From Chloroflexota bacterium (GTDB lineage: Bacteria > Chloroflexota > Anaerolineae > Aggregatilineales > UBA3940): 64,000 bases of DNA. The notes beneath the pieces are model-generated. The model was not told the origin of the DNA, made no database searches, and worked only from the letters and a program-made list of their open reading frames with translations. Below, one piece after another: positions 15,997-25,423 of the stretch. Within the stretch, counting starts at the first letter, position 1. Each line of letters starts with the position of its first letter. The stretch covers positions 32,710 through 96,709 of the forward strand of contig JAADYX010000094.1 in NCBI GenBank assembly GCA_010092885.1, written 5' to 3'. Both the position numbers and the translations under genes were made by a program.

Positions 15997-18900
15997 ATGA
16001 GTGGGCAGTTTGACCTCGATCAGGTGCTGGCAGATATTCTCAACCATGTGTACCAATCGCTGCCCTGCCACCACGCAACGATTGCCCTGCTCAATGAGGA
16101 GGGCACCGGCCTTTATGCTTACCGTTCGATTGGTGGTGGCCTGCCGCAAGGCACCCCGATGATCAGCATCGATGAAGGGATTATCGGCTGGGTGGCCCGT
16201 ACGGGGGATCTGGTCATCGTCCCAGATGTGCGGCTTGACGACCGTTATTACAGCTTCGATGAGGCCGTCAGGTCAGAGTTGGCCGCACCGATGTACGTGC
16301 ACGGTGACCTGATCGGCGTGTTCAACGTGGAAAGTGACCAGGCCAACGCCTATGATGAACACCATGCCAGCATGCTCGCTGCGCTTGCCGGGCAGGCGGC
16401 GTTGACCATCCGGCTGGCTCGCCTCCACACGGAACTGTTGGCGGGCTTTGATGCGCTCAGCCATTCAAACGCCGAGCTGTCACTGCGCAGCAGCATCGGC
16501 CAGTTGACCGCCGACACCCTCGAACTCGACAAATCCGTACCGACCATCATGCGCAGCCTGCTTCAGTTGGTCAGCGCGGAGCGCAGCATTCTGGTGCAGC
16601 TGGATCCACAGAGCACCCAGATCACACACATCACCATTGTTGATCCGGCGGCCACCACCCGTATCGACAGCCCCGAACCCGACAACATGCTTGTAGCGGA
16701 ACTGGTCTCAGCCGGTGAGCCGCGTGCGGTTACTGACCTTTCCGGGCTGGACCTGGTCACAGACGGCGCACAAACGGGCTGTGCTCTACCGTTGACAGCA
16801 CGCGGCCGGCCGCTTGGTGTGATCTTTCTGATGCGCGATGGCGACCCGTTTACTCCCAGGGATCTGGACCGCCTGCAGGCCACGGCCAACCACCTGGCAC
16901 TCGCGCTGGACAACAGCCTCCTGCTCAGCGACATACAGACCAGACTCACTGAAACCGGCCTCCTGCAGACAATCTCCCTACGGATCAGCGCAGCACTCGA
17001 TATCGATGGCCTGCTGACGAACGTTACCCAGTTGATCAGCAGCTACCTGCACACTGAGCTGGTTCTCGTCTGGCAGATCGATCCGCTCAGTGACGATCTG
17101 GTGCTCCATGAGCAATCGGCGGTCGGGCTGCCTGCCGGGCTTGATATCCCGGTGTGGAACATCGACGACGAGGGCATTCTGCCCGGTGTCTGCCGGGTGA
17201 ACACATCTTTCCTTACTACCTCATTGGCGGAGGAGGAGCGGCTTGTCTGGCATGAGTTCATGCTGGATGAGCTGGGCATCACGGATATGATCGCCGTGCC
17301 AATCTATGCGCGGCGGCGCGCGCAGGGTGTGCTGCTGGCCGCCAATCGGGTGGGCCCTGCGCTGGATGAAAGCCACCAGACCATGTTGGTCACCATCGGC
17401 AGCCAGCTCGGGGTTGCGTTCGCCAACGCAAGCCTGAACGCCAGCGAACACAAACGCGCCAGCCTGATGCAGCACATTAACCGCATCGGGGCGGCGCTCT
17501 CCGGCATTCTGGAGCGTGAAGAGCTTTACAAGCGCGTGGTCTTTTCCATCCAACGGCTGCTCGGCTACGAAGCCGTCTATCTGCTGGAGGCCGCGGATTC
17601 TCACCTGGAGATCGTCGCGCAGGCCATCGGCGACGACATGGCCGAACTGCTCAGCGAGCCGCCCACTCTGCCACTAAAGGGCAGCAGCCCGGGGCGTGCT
17701 GCCCGCACGCTGCGCTCATTCCTCATCCGGGATATCGACCTTGATCCGGATGCCGAACCGCCTGCCGACCTGCCCTTCACCGCCCGCTCGGAGCTGATCG
17801 TGCCTATCCGCTCGGGCGAGTCGATCATCGGGGTTCTGGATGTCTACAGCAGTGAGCGCGGCGCTTTCGACGAAAGCGACCGTGAAGCCCTCGAGGCCTT
17901 AGCCACACAGATCGCCATCGCGTTGGAAAACACCGCCCTGCACATCGAAACACAGCGGCGGCTTAAAGAACAGCAGATCGTGCACCAGATCAGCGGGGAC
18001 CTTAATGCCATCCTGGATATCCCCCGCCTGGCAGATGCGACCGTTTACCAGATGGCGCATGCGTTGGATACTACGGGTTGTCTGTTCGCCCTGTACGATG
18101 CTGAGAAAGACGTGATCACCGTCCGCTCGATGTATGTATCACCGACCGCAACCCGGCAGGAAGCGCTCAATGAACTGCCATGGCGTCAGGCCCTCAGCGA
18201 ACTTCCGGCATCGTTCCGGACCATGCTCTTGATGGGCAGTCCGCTCCTTGTGAACCTGGATGCCGCCGAGGGTGACGATCTCGCCTTTATGCAGGCCTAC
18301 GAACAGCAGGGCCTCCTGCTGATGCCGATGGTCGCGGGCAGCCGTCCGCTGGGGCTGATCATGTGGGCCGACGATCGCTACCCACGCCACTTCGACAGCG
18401 GAGAGGTCCGGCTGGCGCAGACACTGGCCAATCATGCCTCTGTTTCACTGGAGCGTGCCCGCCTACATGAAGCCACGCAGCGCCAGCTCAAACGCGAGAG
18501 CCTGCTCCGCCGTTTGGCCGAAACGGCCAACAACTGGGTTGAGCTGGACGAGATGCTCGACCGCTTCAGCCGTGAGGTGTGTACCGCGCTGCAAGCCACC
18601 GCCTGCACACTTTACGCCTTTGAAGAGGACCATCTGACGGTCCGGGCACAATACAGCGCGCCGGGGGCGCTGCCAGCGCCCGCTGGCAGCCTTAAGCTGG
18701 AGGACTATCCGGCATTGGCTGTTTCTCTGGACCGTGGCAAGGTGCTGCGTGTGTCCTTTACCACGCCGGGGGAGGATATCACCGGCTTCGAACACCTGAA
18801 GGAAGAGGGGTTCACTAACGTGATGGTCGCGCCGTTAGTCAGCCGCAGCCGGTTGCTGGGCGCCATGCGCGTCCTTGATGATCGCGCTTCACGCTGGTTC

Positions 18901-19719
18901 AGTGCCGCGGATGCTGACCTGATGGAAGCGCTGGCCACACAGGTTTCCATCGCGCTGGACAATGCCAACCTCTTTGCCGAATTAGAAGAACGTGCCGACG
19001 AATTGGCTGTGGCCAACCAGCTCAAAACGGAGTTCCTGGCGAACATCAGCCACGAACTGCGCACCCCGATGAACAGCATCATTGGCTTCACTGATGCACT
19101 TGTTGCCGGCACCTACGGCGAACTGAATGACAAACAGCAGGATCGCATCGTAAAGGTCCGCAAGAATGCCGGCCACCTGCTGACTTTGATCAACGATCTG
19201 CTCGATCTGTCGCGTATTGAGGCCGGACGGCTCAGTCTCGAATTCGAATCCGTAGACGTCCCTTCTGTGATCGATATGATATGCGCCACCATCGAACCTC
19301 AGATCGCGGCTAAAGGGCTTGATCTCATCCGCGACTACGCCCCTGATGTACCAGCAGCTTCCCTCGACGAACAGCGTTTCAAGCAGATCCTGATTAACTT
19401 GCTGTCCAATGCCATCAAATTCACTGAAGAGGGATCCATTACGGTCAGGGTGCAGCCTGCCGGTGAAGATGTCCTTCAGGTGAACGTAATCGATACCGGC
19501 ATTGGCATCTCACCGGAAGACAAGGCGATCATCTTCGACGAATTCCGTCAGGTGGATGGCTCCTCGACGCGGCAGTATGAGGGCACCGGCCTTGGTCTGG
19601 CGATCTCCCGCAAGCTCATTGAGATGATGGGCGGACGCATTTGGGTGGAAAGCGCATTGGGTGAGGGCAGCAGCTTTTATCTACTCATCCCAACCCTGAA
19701 AGGAGAGTCTTATGAGTGA
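15997..19719 (+). CDS. Multi-GAF sensor histidine kinase
   Basis: 1240 residues with no signal peptide or membrane segment, so a soluble sensor. About six consecutive GAF-like domains fill residues 10-985, seen as repeats of the pattern ending in phrases such as LAGQAALTIRLARLH, LALALDNS, QIAIALENTALH and QVSIALDNANLF. The transmitter follows: HisKA with phospho-acceptor His1019 (NISHELRTPMNSIIGF), then HATPase with Asn1138 (NLLSNAIKFTEEG), DTGIGISPED and GTGLGLAISRKL. Ligands of the GAF domains are unknown. Its last eight bases overlap the response-regulator gene, a strong sign that they form one pathway. Confidence 0.93.
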   Translation: MSGQFDLDQVLADILNHVYQSLPCHHATIALLNEEGTGLYAYRSIGGGLPQGTPMISIDEGIIGWVARTGDLVIVPDVRLDDRYYSFDEAVRSELAAPMYVHGDLIGVFNVESDQANAYDEHHASMLAALAGQAALTIRLARLHTELLAGFDALSHSNAELSLRSSIGQLTADTLELDKSVPTIMRSLLQLVSAERSILVQLDPQSTQITHITIVDPAATTRIDSPEPDNMLVAELVSAGEPRAVTDLSGLDLVTDGAQTGCALPLTARGRPLGVIFLMRDGDPFTPRDLDRLQATANHLALALDNSLLLSDIQTRLTETGLLQTISLRISAALDIDGLLTNVTQLISSYLHTELVLVWQIDPLSDDLVLHEQSAVGLPAGLDIPVWNIDDEGILPGVCRVNTSFLTTSLAEEERLVWHEFMLDELGITDMIAVPIYARRRAQGVLLAANRVGPALDESHQTMLVTIGSQLGVAFANASLNASEHKRASLMQHINRIGAALSGILEREELYKRVVFSIQRLLGYEAVYLLEAADSHLEIVAQAIGDDMAELLSEPPTLPLKGSSPGRAARTLRSFLIRDIDLDPDAEPPADLPFTARSELIVPIRSGESIIGVLDVYSSERGAFDESDREALEALATQIAIALENTALHIETQRRLKEQQIVHQISGDLNAILDIPRLADATVYQMAHALDTTGCLFALYDAEKDVITVRSMYVSPTATRQEALNELPWRQALSELPASFRTMLLMGSPLLVNLDAAEGDDLAFMQAYEQQGLLLMPMVAGSRPLGLIMWADDRYPRHFDSGEVRLAQTLANHASVSLERARLHEATQRQLKRESLLRRLAETANNWVELDEMLDRFSREVCTALQATACTLYAFEEDHLTVRAQYSAPGALPAPAGSLKLEDYPALAVSLDRGKVLRVSFTTPGEDITGFEHLKEEGFTNVMVAPLVSRSRLLGAMRVLDDRASRWFSAADADLMEALATQVSIALDNANLFAELEERADELAVANQLKTEFLANISHELRTPMNSIIGFTDALVAGTYGELNDKQQDRIVKVRKNAGHLLTLINDLLDLSRIEAGRLSLEFESVDVPSVIDMICATIEPQIAAKGLDLIRDYAPDVPAASLDEQRFKQILINLLSNAIKFTEEGSITVRVQPAGEDVLQVNVIDTGIGISPEDKAIIFDEFRQVDGSSTRQYEGTGLGLAISRKLIEMMGGRIWVESALGEGSSFYLLIPTLKGESYE

Positions 19720-20092
19720 GGACCGCCTCGTTATTCTGGTGGTGGAGGACAACCCCGACAACCGCACCCTGATCACAGATGTGCTCGGTGCCATGGACTA
19801 TGCCATCCTGGAAGCCGTGAACGGCGTGGAGGGCGTAGAAAAGGCATTCAGTTCCAAGCCTGACCTCATTCTGATGGACCTCTCCCTGCCGCAGAAGGAT
19901 GGATGGACGGCCACACAGGAGATCAAGGCCAACCCAGATACCGCCGACATCCCCATTGTGGCTCTGACCGCACACGCGATGGTCGGTGACCGGGAGCGCG
20001 CACTTGAGGCGGGCTGCGATGATTACCTCAGCAAGCCTATCGACTTTGCCAAACTCACACAGGTGTTAAACAAGTTCCTCAACCGCCATTAG
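19712..20092 (+). CDS. Single-domain response regulator (CheY/DivK-like)
   Basis: 126 residues, a receiver domain only. Phospho-acceptor Asp56 (LILMDLSLP), acidic pocket Glu12/Asp13, Thr86 and Lys108 (LSKP) are all in place. With no output domain it must act by protein contact or as a phosphorelay step. It overlaps the multi-GAF kinase gene, its likely phosphodonor. The next gene begins one base after its stop. Confidence 0.93.
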   Translation: MSEDRLVILVVEDNPDNRTLITDVLGAMDYAILEAVNGVEGVEKAFSSKPDLILMDLSLPQKDGWTATQEIKANPDTADIPIVALTAHAMVGDRERALEAGCDDYLSKPIDFAKLTQVLNKFLNRH

Positions 20093-20093
20093 A

Positions 20094-21146
20094 ATGCGCT
20101 TTGCGATCGGTGTGGTATGTGTGTTCGCGGTTGGGTTGGTAGGCTGCCAGCCTGCCGCACCGCCAACCGCAGCCCCGGCAGCAGTCCCGCAACCAACCCC
20201 ACCCCCTGCCGATCCGCTCTCCCTGGCTGAAGCATTCGCGCAGGGCCGGAACGAATTTGACGCGACCCTACGTTTTCTGCAGGCAGCCGATCCCACGCTG
20301 GACGATGCCGACCTGATCCGAGCCGCCAATGCAGCTGCCTTCGACGACCCTGACCGTACCCCACTGGAAGGCGGCCTGCTGCTGACTCGCGCCGATGAGC
20401 GCGCGGTGGTCGCCTACCCAAATGGCAGGGGGCTGGTTCTCTTTGACGACGGGGCACCGCCCGTGCAGCTTACACGCTGGGCATTGGATGTGATCGCCGT
20501 ACAGGCTGTCTGGCTGCCTGATGAGGCAGGGATCAGCTATGTCACCCTGCGCGCCGATGGGGGCACAACCATCCACTACATCCTCGCGGCCCGGTCCGGA
20601 TCTGGGTGGGAGGTCCGCTGGCACAGTGATGACAACCCGGACTGGTGGTTTAATGCCCGGGATGCACGTATCGCTGTTGCCCCTGATCTTTCCCGGCTGA
20701 TCGTCACAGGGCAGGCCACCAACACCACCAACACCTTTGCCGAGTCGTTTAGCGATGTGACGCGGGATTTCACCCTACTGTGGGAGCGTGACGAGGACAG
20801 CCGCTACCAGCCTGCGCTCACTGCCAGTGCCTTTGCCAGCCGCCAGGAATGGCTGTGGCGGGTCGCCGAACCTTCGGCCTATACCACACTGGTTGAATTT
20901 ATCGAACGGCTGCGTCTCAGCGAGGTGGAAGAGGCCGCCGGGTTCACAGCCGACCCGAGTGTACTGGAGGATGCTTTGGACTTCGGGCTCGCGCTGCCGG
21001 AAAGACAGTTCATTGTGACGGCTGCTACCGAAACGCGCATTGAATTCCGGGACACACGCGGCGCATTCGTGGCAACATTCATCACGCCGCGGCGTTCCGG
21101 CGGGCCATGGCTGTTGACGGGTGTTCGCCCCTTGGGGGCCCAATGA
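20094..21146 (+). CDS. Predicted lipoprotein of unknown function
   Basis: 350 residues. A lipoprotein signal ends VGLVGC (Cys18), followed by a Pro/Ala/Thr-rich linker (residues 19-40) and a mostly beta-strand domain with no family I recognise. It lies one base after the response regulator and overlaps lipB by an ATGA, so it is in the same operon, but nothing links it directly to either lipoate or signalling. Confidence 0.75.
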   Translation: MRFAIGVVCVFAVGLVGCQPAAPPTAAPAAVPQPTPPPADPLSLAEAFAQGRNEFDATLRFLQAADPTLDDADLIRAANAAAFDDPDRTPLEGGLLLTRADERAVVAYPNGRGLVLFDDGAPPVQLTRWALDVIAVQAVWLPDEAGISYVTLRADGGTTIHYILAARSGSGWEVRWHSDDNPDWWFNARDARIAVAPDLSRLIVTGQATNTTNTFAESFSDVTRDFTLLWERDEDSRYQPALTASAFASRQEWLWRVAEPSAYTTLVEFIERLRLSEVEEAAGFTADPSVLEDALDFGLALPERQFIVTAATETRIEFRDTRGAFVATFITPRRSGGPWLLTGVRPLGAQ

Positions 21147-21814
21147 GGATCATCACCGCGGGCCAGGTGGACTATCAGCAGGCGTGGGCCTGGCAAAAGG
21201 ACCTCGCCGCGCAGCGCGCCGCCAACACGATTCAGGATACGCTGCTTGTGTTGGCGCATCCACACACCTATACCATTGGGCGCTCAGGCTCACGCGATAA
21301 CCTGCTTCTCGATAAAGCGGTCTGCCGTGAACGCGGCATCACTGTGCTGGACGTCGACCGAGGCGGCGATATCACCTACCATGGCCCGGGCCAGCTGGTG
21401 GCCTATCCTATTCTCGATTTGGGCCAGCCACAGGCGGATGGGCGTCTGCTCAAAGCCGACTATGTGGGCTATCTGCGCCGTTTGGAAGACGTACTGATCG
21501 CCACTATTGCCGCGTTTGGGCTGCATGGCTTCCGCGAGGAAGGTTACACTGGTGTGTGGACGGGCAGCCCACCGGCCAAGATCGCGGCCATTGGGGTGCG
21601 CGTCAATGCGAAAGGCATCAGTACGCACGGCATCGCCCTGAATATCGATCCGGATCTGAGCTACTTTGCCGGGATTATCCCGTGCGGCATCACCGATCGT
21701 CCTGTAACATCTATGGGGCGCCTGTTGGGGGCCGACTGCCCACCGTGGGAGGCCGTCCAGGATGTGTTCATAGAGACCTTTATCAGCATGTTTCAGCATA
21801 AGGAGCAAGGATGA
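21143..21814 (+). CDS. lipB: Octanoyl-[ACP]:protein N-octanoyltransferase
   Basis: 223 residues from ATG 21143 (ATGA overlap with the lipoprotein gene); the longer frame from 21107 is inside that gene. LipB moves octanoyl groups from ACP to lipoyl domains. The family's RGGDITYHGPGQLVAYPI block is at about residues 73-90, the lysine of PPAKIAAIGVRV at about 150 and the catalytic Cys in IIPCGI at about 180. LipA is not in the window. The next gene again overlaps by ATGA. Confidence 0.95.
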   Translation: MRIITAGQVDYQQAWAWQKDLAAQRAANTIQDTLLVLAHPHTYTIGRSGSRDNLLLDKAVCRERGITVLDVDRGGDITYHGPGQLVAYPILDLGQPQADGRLLKADYVGYLRRLEDVLIATIAAFGLHGFREEGYTGVWTGSPPAKIAAIGVRVNAKGISTHGIALNIDPDLSYFAGIIPCGITDRPVTSMGRLLGADCPPWEAVQDVFIETFISMFQHKEQG

Positions 21815-22428
21815 CCGTACTGGTCCTCGTCCGCCATGGGGAAACGGATTGGAATGTCAACAGGTTGTTCCAGGGGCAGACCGATATTCCGCTCAACCAA
21901 CGCGGAAAGCAGCAGGTCTTGCGCCTGCCCGAACGGCTGGCCGAATACGATATCGACGTTGCTTTCACAAGTGATCTGATGCGCGCGGCAGATACCGCCA
22001 CCGCCGCCGTCGCTGAGATGAATGGGCTTGATCTGCATCTGGAAACGCGCCTGCGCGAGGCCCACTTCGGCATCTTTGAGGGCCTTTCCTGGGAGGAGAT
22101 CCAGCAGCGCTACCCGGAGGAGATCGAGCTGTGGATGCGCGACCGCAACAACGCGCCGCACGGGGCCGAACGCCGGGATGACTTTGCGGCGCGGGTCGAG
22201 AACTTCATGAACGAAGTGCGCTCCGAACGCCCGGAGCAAACTGTGCTGTGTGTGGCCCACGGCGGCTCATTGGGGATGATGGCCTGTATCGCTTTAGGCG
22301 TGAATACACAGTACCGGTGGCAGTTCCAGCTCAACAACGCATCCGTCTCAGAGATCACCCTCTTTGAGCACGGCGCGCTGCTAAATCTCTGGAACGATAC
22401 CCGTCACATCCGTGACCTGATCGACTGA
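21811..22428 (+). CDS. Histidine phosphatase family protein (phosphoglycerate mutase-like)
   Basis: 205 residues. The RHG catalytic motif is at residues 8-10 (LVRHGETDWN), with a second Arg in TSDLMRAADTA, Glu in LREAHFGIFEG and the second His in CVAHGGSLG. It could be a cofactor-independent small-molecule phosphatase such as an alpha-ribazole phosphatase or GpmB-like enzyme; the substrate is not determined. It closes the lepB-to-lipB gene run and converges on the aminopeptidase gene with a 12-base gap. Confidence 0.88.
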   Translation: MTVLVLVRHGETDWNVNRLFQGQTDIPLNQRGKQQVLRLPERLAEYDIDVAFTSDLMRAADTATAAVAEMNGLDLHLETRLREAHFGIFEGLSWEEIQQRYPEEIELWMRDRNNAPHGAERRDDFAARVENFMNEVRSERPEQTVLCVAHGGSLGMMACIALGVNTQYRWQFQLNNASVSEITLFEHGALLNLWNDTRHIRDLID

Positions 22429-22440
22429 GCCCAAGGCCCT

Positions 22441-23628
22441 TTACACCAACCAGAGTGATTCTTGTGGAGTGGAAAGCCACTCCGCGCCTTTTTCCGTGAC
22501 AAGTACGTTCTCTTCCAGGCCGATGTAGCCGTAGTTCTCAACAAAGACACCCAGCTCAATGGCAAAGACATTTCCGGCTTCGATTACGCCGTAGGGGGTT
22601 TGGCCGTAGCGCTCCCAGCGCGGGCCGAGTACGGTGGCTCCATCGTGAGCCATGCGCCCCACATGGTGACCAAAGGCAAACTCGTAAGCCGGATAGCCCG
22701 TATCGATCAGAGTCTGCCGGGCTGCTTCATCAATCTGCCAGCCGTGCACACCCGGCTTAAGCGCATCAAAGCCAGTCGTCAGCGCCAGTCGGGCCGCGTT
22801 GAACGCCGCGCGCACTTCTTCAGGCGCGTCATCCTCGCCTTCACGCCGGATGTACCATACGCGCTGCAAGTCCGCGCAGAAGCCGTTCTCTTTCACGCCA
22901 AAATCCATGTGGACCAGTGTGCCAGGAGTGACAGCGTAGTCGGGTGAAGGGCCCGCATGCCCTACCGGTGAGTCCGGCCCACAGGAAACGGTCGGACAGT
23001 AGTCATAGTCCCACGCGGTGCCCAACCGCTTCTCATTGATCAGGTCGTGCACAAAGGCACCGATCGCCGCTTCCGTCTGGCCAGGCTTGATCTGCGCGCC
23101 GACCTGTTCAAAGATGCCCTCGGTGGTCTTCACCGCCTGTCTGATGCGTTCCAGCTCCTGCGGGGACTTGCGACCACGAAGCGCCGAAATGATCGCCTCA
23201 GCCGAGACAAAACGTTCATCCAGTCCGGTATCCTGTAGGTAGCGGCTCAGCAGCTTCATCAGACCGTGGCTCAGACCGTCAGCGGCCACATCGTTTTCTG
23301 AGTAGTTGAGGGCAATAGTCTGCGGGTTGAGCGCCATCAGCACACGCACCAACTCATTGCGGATGCCCTCCACATAGCCGGTCACTTCCCTATAAGCGCC
23401 GAGCCGTTCAATATTCTCCCGGTCGTGCTTGCCGACTATCGCGTAATGGCTGCCTTCTCTCGTCACGATGAACGCTGACTGCCAGACCATTTCCATGCCC
23501 GCAATAAGGTCGAGGGCAGGGTCCGGGGTCAGCACGGTTTCACGCACAAATGTGAGCCACACATCGACGTTATGCTCGTCGAGGATGGCCGCCGCCTGGT
23601 CAAGCTTTTCCTGTATGATGCTGGGCAT
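22441..23628 (-). CDS. M24-family metallopeptidase (Xaa-Pro aminopeptidase-like)
   Basis: 395 residues with an N-terminal creatinase-like domain (1-155) and a pita-bread catalytic domain. The five metal ligands are visible: two Asp in HMDFGVKENGFCADLQR, His in FAFGHHVG, and Glu in FAIELGV and LEENVLVT. Members remove N-terminal residues preceding proline or act on small molecules such as creatine. It lies nine bases downstream of jag and is the last gene of the rpmH transcription run. Confidence 0.88.
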   Translation of the reverse strand: MPSIIQEKLDQAAAILDEHNVDVWLTFVRETVLTPDPALDLIAGMEMVWQSAFIVTREGSHYAIVGKHDRENIERLGAYREVTGYVEGIRNELVRVLMALNPQTIALNYSENDVAADGLSHGLMKLLSRYLQDTGLDERFVSAEAIISALRGRKSPQELERIRQAVKTTEGIFEQVGAQIKPGQTEAAIGAFVHDLINEKRLGTAWDYDYCPTVSCGPDSPVGHAGPSPDYAVTPGTLVHMDFGVKENGFCADLQRVWYIRREGEDDAPEEVRAAFNAARLALTTGFDALKPGVHGWQIDEAARQTLIDTGYPAYEFAFGHHVGRMAHDGATVLGPRWERYGQTPYGVIEAGNVFAIELGVFVENYGYIGLEENVLVTEKGAEWLSTPQESLWLV

Positions 23629-23637
23629 CCGGGTACC

Positions 23638-24507
23638 TCACACGTTGGGGATGATGGTCACGCGCCGCTTGTTGCCCGAGCCCACGCTCTCCGTGGAAAC
23701 CTCGTTGTGGTTGCGCAGCGCCATGTGGATAATGCGCCGTTCGTTGGGCGGCATCGGCTCCAGCGTGACGGTCCGGCCCATGCGGGTTGCCTGCCGTGCC
23801 ATCCGCTCGGCGAGTTTGCGCAGGCTGGCCTCACGACGCGCCTTGTAGCCCTCTACATCAATGATGATATCAACGCGCCGCTGCAGCTGGCGGCTGACAA
23901 TCAGCCGGGCCAAGTATTGAAGCGCCTCCAGCGTCTCACCCTTTTTTCCGATCAACGAGCCCAGATCCGCCCCGCGTACATCCAGCACCCACGGGCTCTC
24001 CGGGTCGTCGATGTTCTCAGCATCGATATGCACGTTTGCCCGGTAGCCCATGCGATCCACGATGCCGCCGATCACCTCCCGCGCGATCATGGCTTCCTCA
24101 TCGATCACACCGGTTGGCTCGGAGGCGAACGTTGCCGGGGCGGGCGATGGCATAGGGACGCCCTCCTCGACTGGTTCTTCCTCGGGTTCGGGAAGCTCAT
24201 CGAGGTCTTCTTCCTCGATCACTTCCTGATAAGCCTCAGCCGGTTCGCCGGGCTCCGGCATGTCGACCTGTTCGGGCTGCGCGGCAGGGGGTTCTGGCTC
24301 AGGGGGAGGTGTGGGCTGTCGCCGTGGTGGCCTGAGCGGCGTCAGCCGGACTTCTGCCCGGCGGCTCCCCATACCAAGAATGCCAGGGCTTCCCTCATCG
24401 ACGATTTCAACGATCACGTCGGTTCGGGAGAGCCCTAGTTGATTCAGGCCCGTCTGGATGGCCTCTTCCACACTTGGGCCACTCGCATCAATGGGTGTCA
24501 TATCCAT
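23638..24507 (-). CDS. jag: Jag (SpoIIIJ-associated) RNA-binding protein
   Basis: 289 residues; start ATG 24507, with another Met two codons on. The order is Jag_N (about 1-55; EEAIQTGLNQLGLSRTDVIVEIVDEG), a long acidic Pro/Glu linker (about 60-135), a KH domain with IGKKGETL at about 188, and an R3H domain ending RRIIHMALRNHNEVST. Jag pairs with YidC in many bacteria and is thought to bind RNA or membrane-targeted translation complexes. It follows yidC by 16 bases. The linker is longer and more acidic than in most Jag proteins. Confidence 0.93.
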   Translation of the reverse strand: MDMTPIDASGPSVEEAIQTGLNQLGLSRTDVIVEIVDEGSPGILGMGSRRAEVRLTPLRPPRRQPTPPPEPEPPAAQPEQVDMPEPGEPAEAYQEVIEEEDLDELPEPEEEPVEEGVPMPSPAPATFASEPTGVIDEEAMIAREVIGGIVDRMGYRANVHIDAENIDDPESPWVLDVRGADLGSLIGKKGETLEALQYLARLIVSRQLQRRVDIIIDVEGYKARREASLRKLAERMARQATRMGRTVTLEPMPPNERRIIHMALRNHNEVSTESVGSGNKRRVTIIPNV

Positions 24508-24523
24508 TGGGGGTGTCCTTCAG

Positions 24524-25393
24524 TTACTTGCTCCGCGACCGGCTCTTACTCTTGCTTTTGCTCTTACTCCGGCTCCTCGATCGGCTGCTGCCCCGCCCAC
24601 GCTGTGGCTGTTCTTCTTCCTGTTGTGGTAGGCCTAAAAAGCCCGCCAAACTGAAACTGCCATCCTCCGTACCAAAGAGGTTCTGCAAACTGGCTCGCCC
24701 CAATACCGCATATTGTGCGATACCGATCACGTTGGATGTGACCCAGTAGATCGACAGACCCGCTGGGAACACCGTTGAATAGAAGCCAATCAGCAGGGGC
24801 ATCATCAGCTGGAGCGAGCGCGTCATCGCTGCCTGCTGAGGATCCGTGGAGGGCGGCGTCAGCAGCCGCTGTGAGAGGAATGTGGTCGCCACAACCAGGA
24901 TGGGCAGGATCAGCCGGTTCGGGGCAGAGAGATCCAACCCCAACACGCGGCTTTCAAGCGGCAGCAGCGAAATCGGATCCGGCAGGAAGGCCGGTACATT
25001 ATAATAAATATGCTGCGACAGATCGATGATCTGCAGCGGTGTGGCTGCCAACGACCGCGTGATCGCCTGGTACAACCCGATCAGGATGGGCAGCTGTACC
25101 AGGGTCGGCAGGCAGCCTCCCAACGGGTTGATGCCGTGCTCGCGGTACAGTTCCATGACTTGCGCCTGCATTGTTTCCGGGTCGTCTTTGTACTTCTCCC
25201 GGATTTTCTGCATCTTCGGCTGGATTTCCTGCATGCCCGTGGTGGACTTCACCTGCCGTGCGGTCAGCGGGAACAGCGCCATACGAATGAGCACCGTCAA
25301 GATGACGAGAGCGATCAGGTAGTTGTTGCCAAAGATACCGTACAGCCATATCAGAAGGTTGACCAGAGGGTCAAGGATGAGCAGGTTCCACAT
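24524..25393 (-). CDS. yidC: YidC/Oxa1-family membrane protein insertase
   Basis: 289 residues of the short Gram-positive/Oxa1 type without the large periplasmic domain. The five-helix core is visible (TVLIRMALFPLTARQVKS with the substrate-contacting Arg; GGCLPTLVQLPILIGLY). The C-terminus has an acidic patch (EEEQ) and then about 20 residues that are almost only Ser alternating with Arg or Lys (minus strand of 24527-24592). Basic tails in YidC bind ribosomes, so this tail is plausibly a ribosome anchor. It lies downstream of a propeller lipoprotein gene and upstream of jag. Confidence 0.95.
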   Translation of the reverse strand: MWNLLILDPLVNLLIWLYGIFGNNYLIALVILTVLIRMALFPLTARQVKSTTGMQEIQPKMQKIREKYKDDPETMQAQVMELYREHGINPLGGCLPTLVQLPILIGLYQAITRSLAATPLQIIDLSQHIYYNVPAFLPDPISLLPLESRVLGLDLSAPNRLILPILVVATTFLSQRLLTPPSTDPQQAAMTRSLQLMMPLLIGFYSTVFPAGLSIYWVTSNVIGIAQYAVLGRASLQNLFGTEDGSFSLAGFLGLPQQEEEQPQRGRGSSRSRSRSKSKSKSKSRSRSK

Positions 25394-25423
25394 GAGATCT
25401 ACCTGTTTCTCTCCATAGGTGCT

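Noticed and set aside
24527-24592. Short repeats as a CRISPR-like or tandem-repeat array
   Set aside because: The repetition is explained by Ser-Arg/Lys codons at the end of yidC; there are no spacers.
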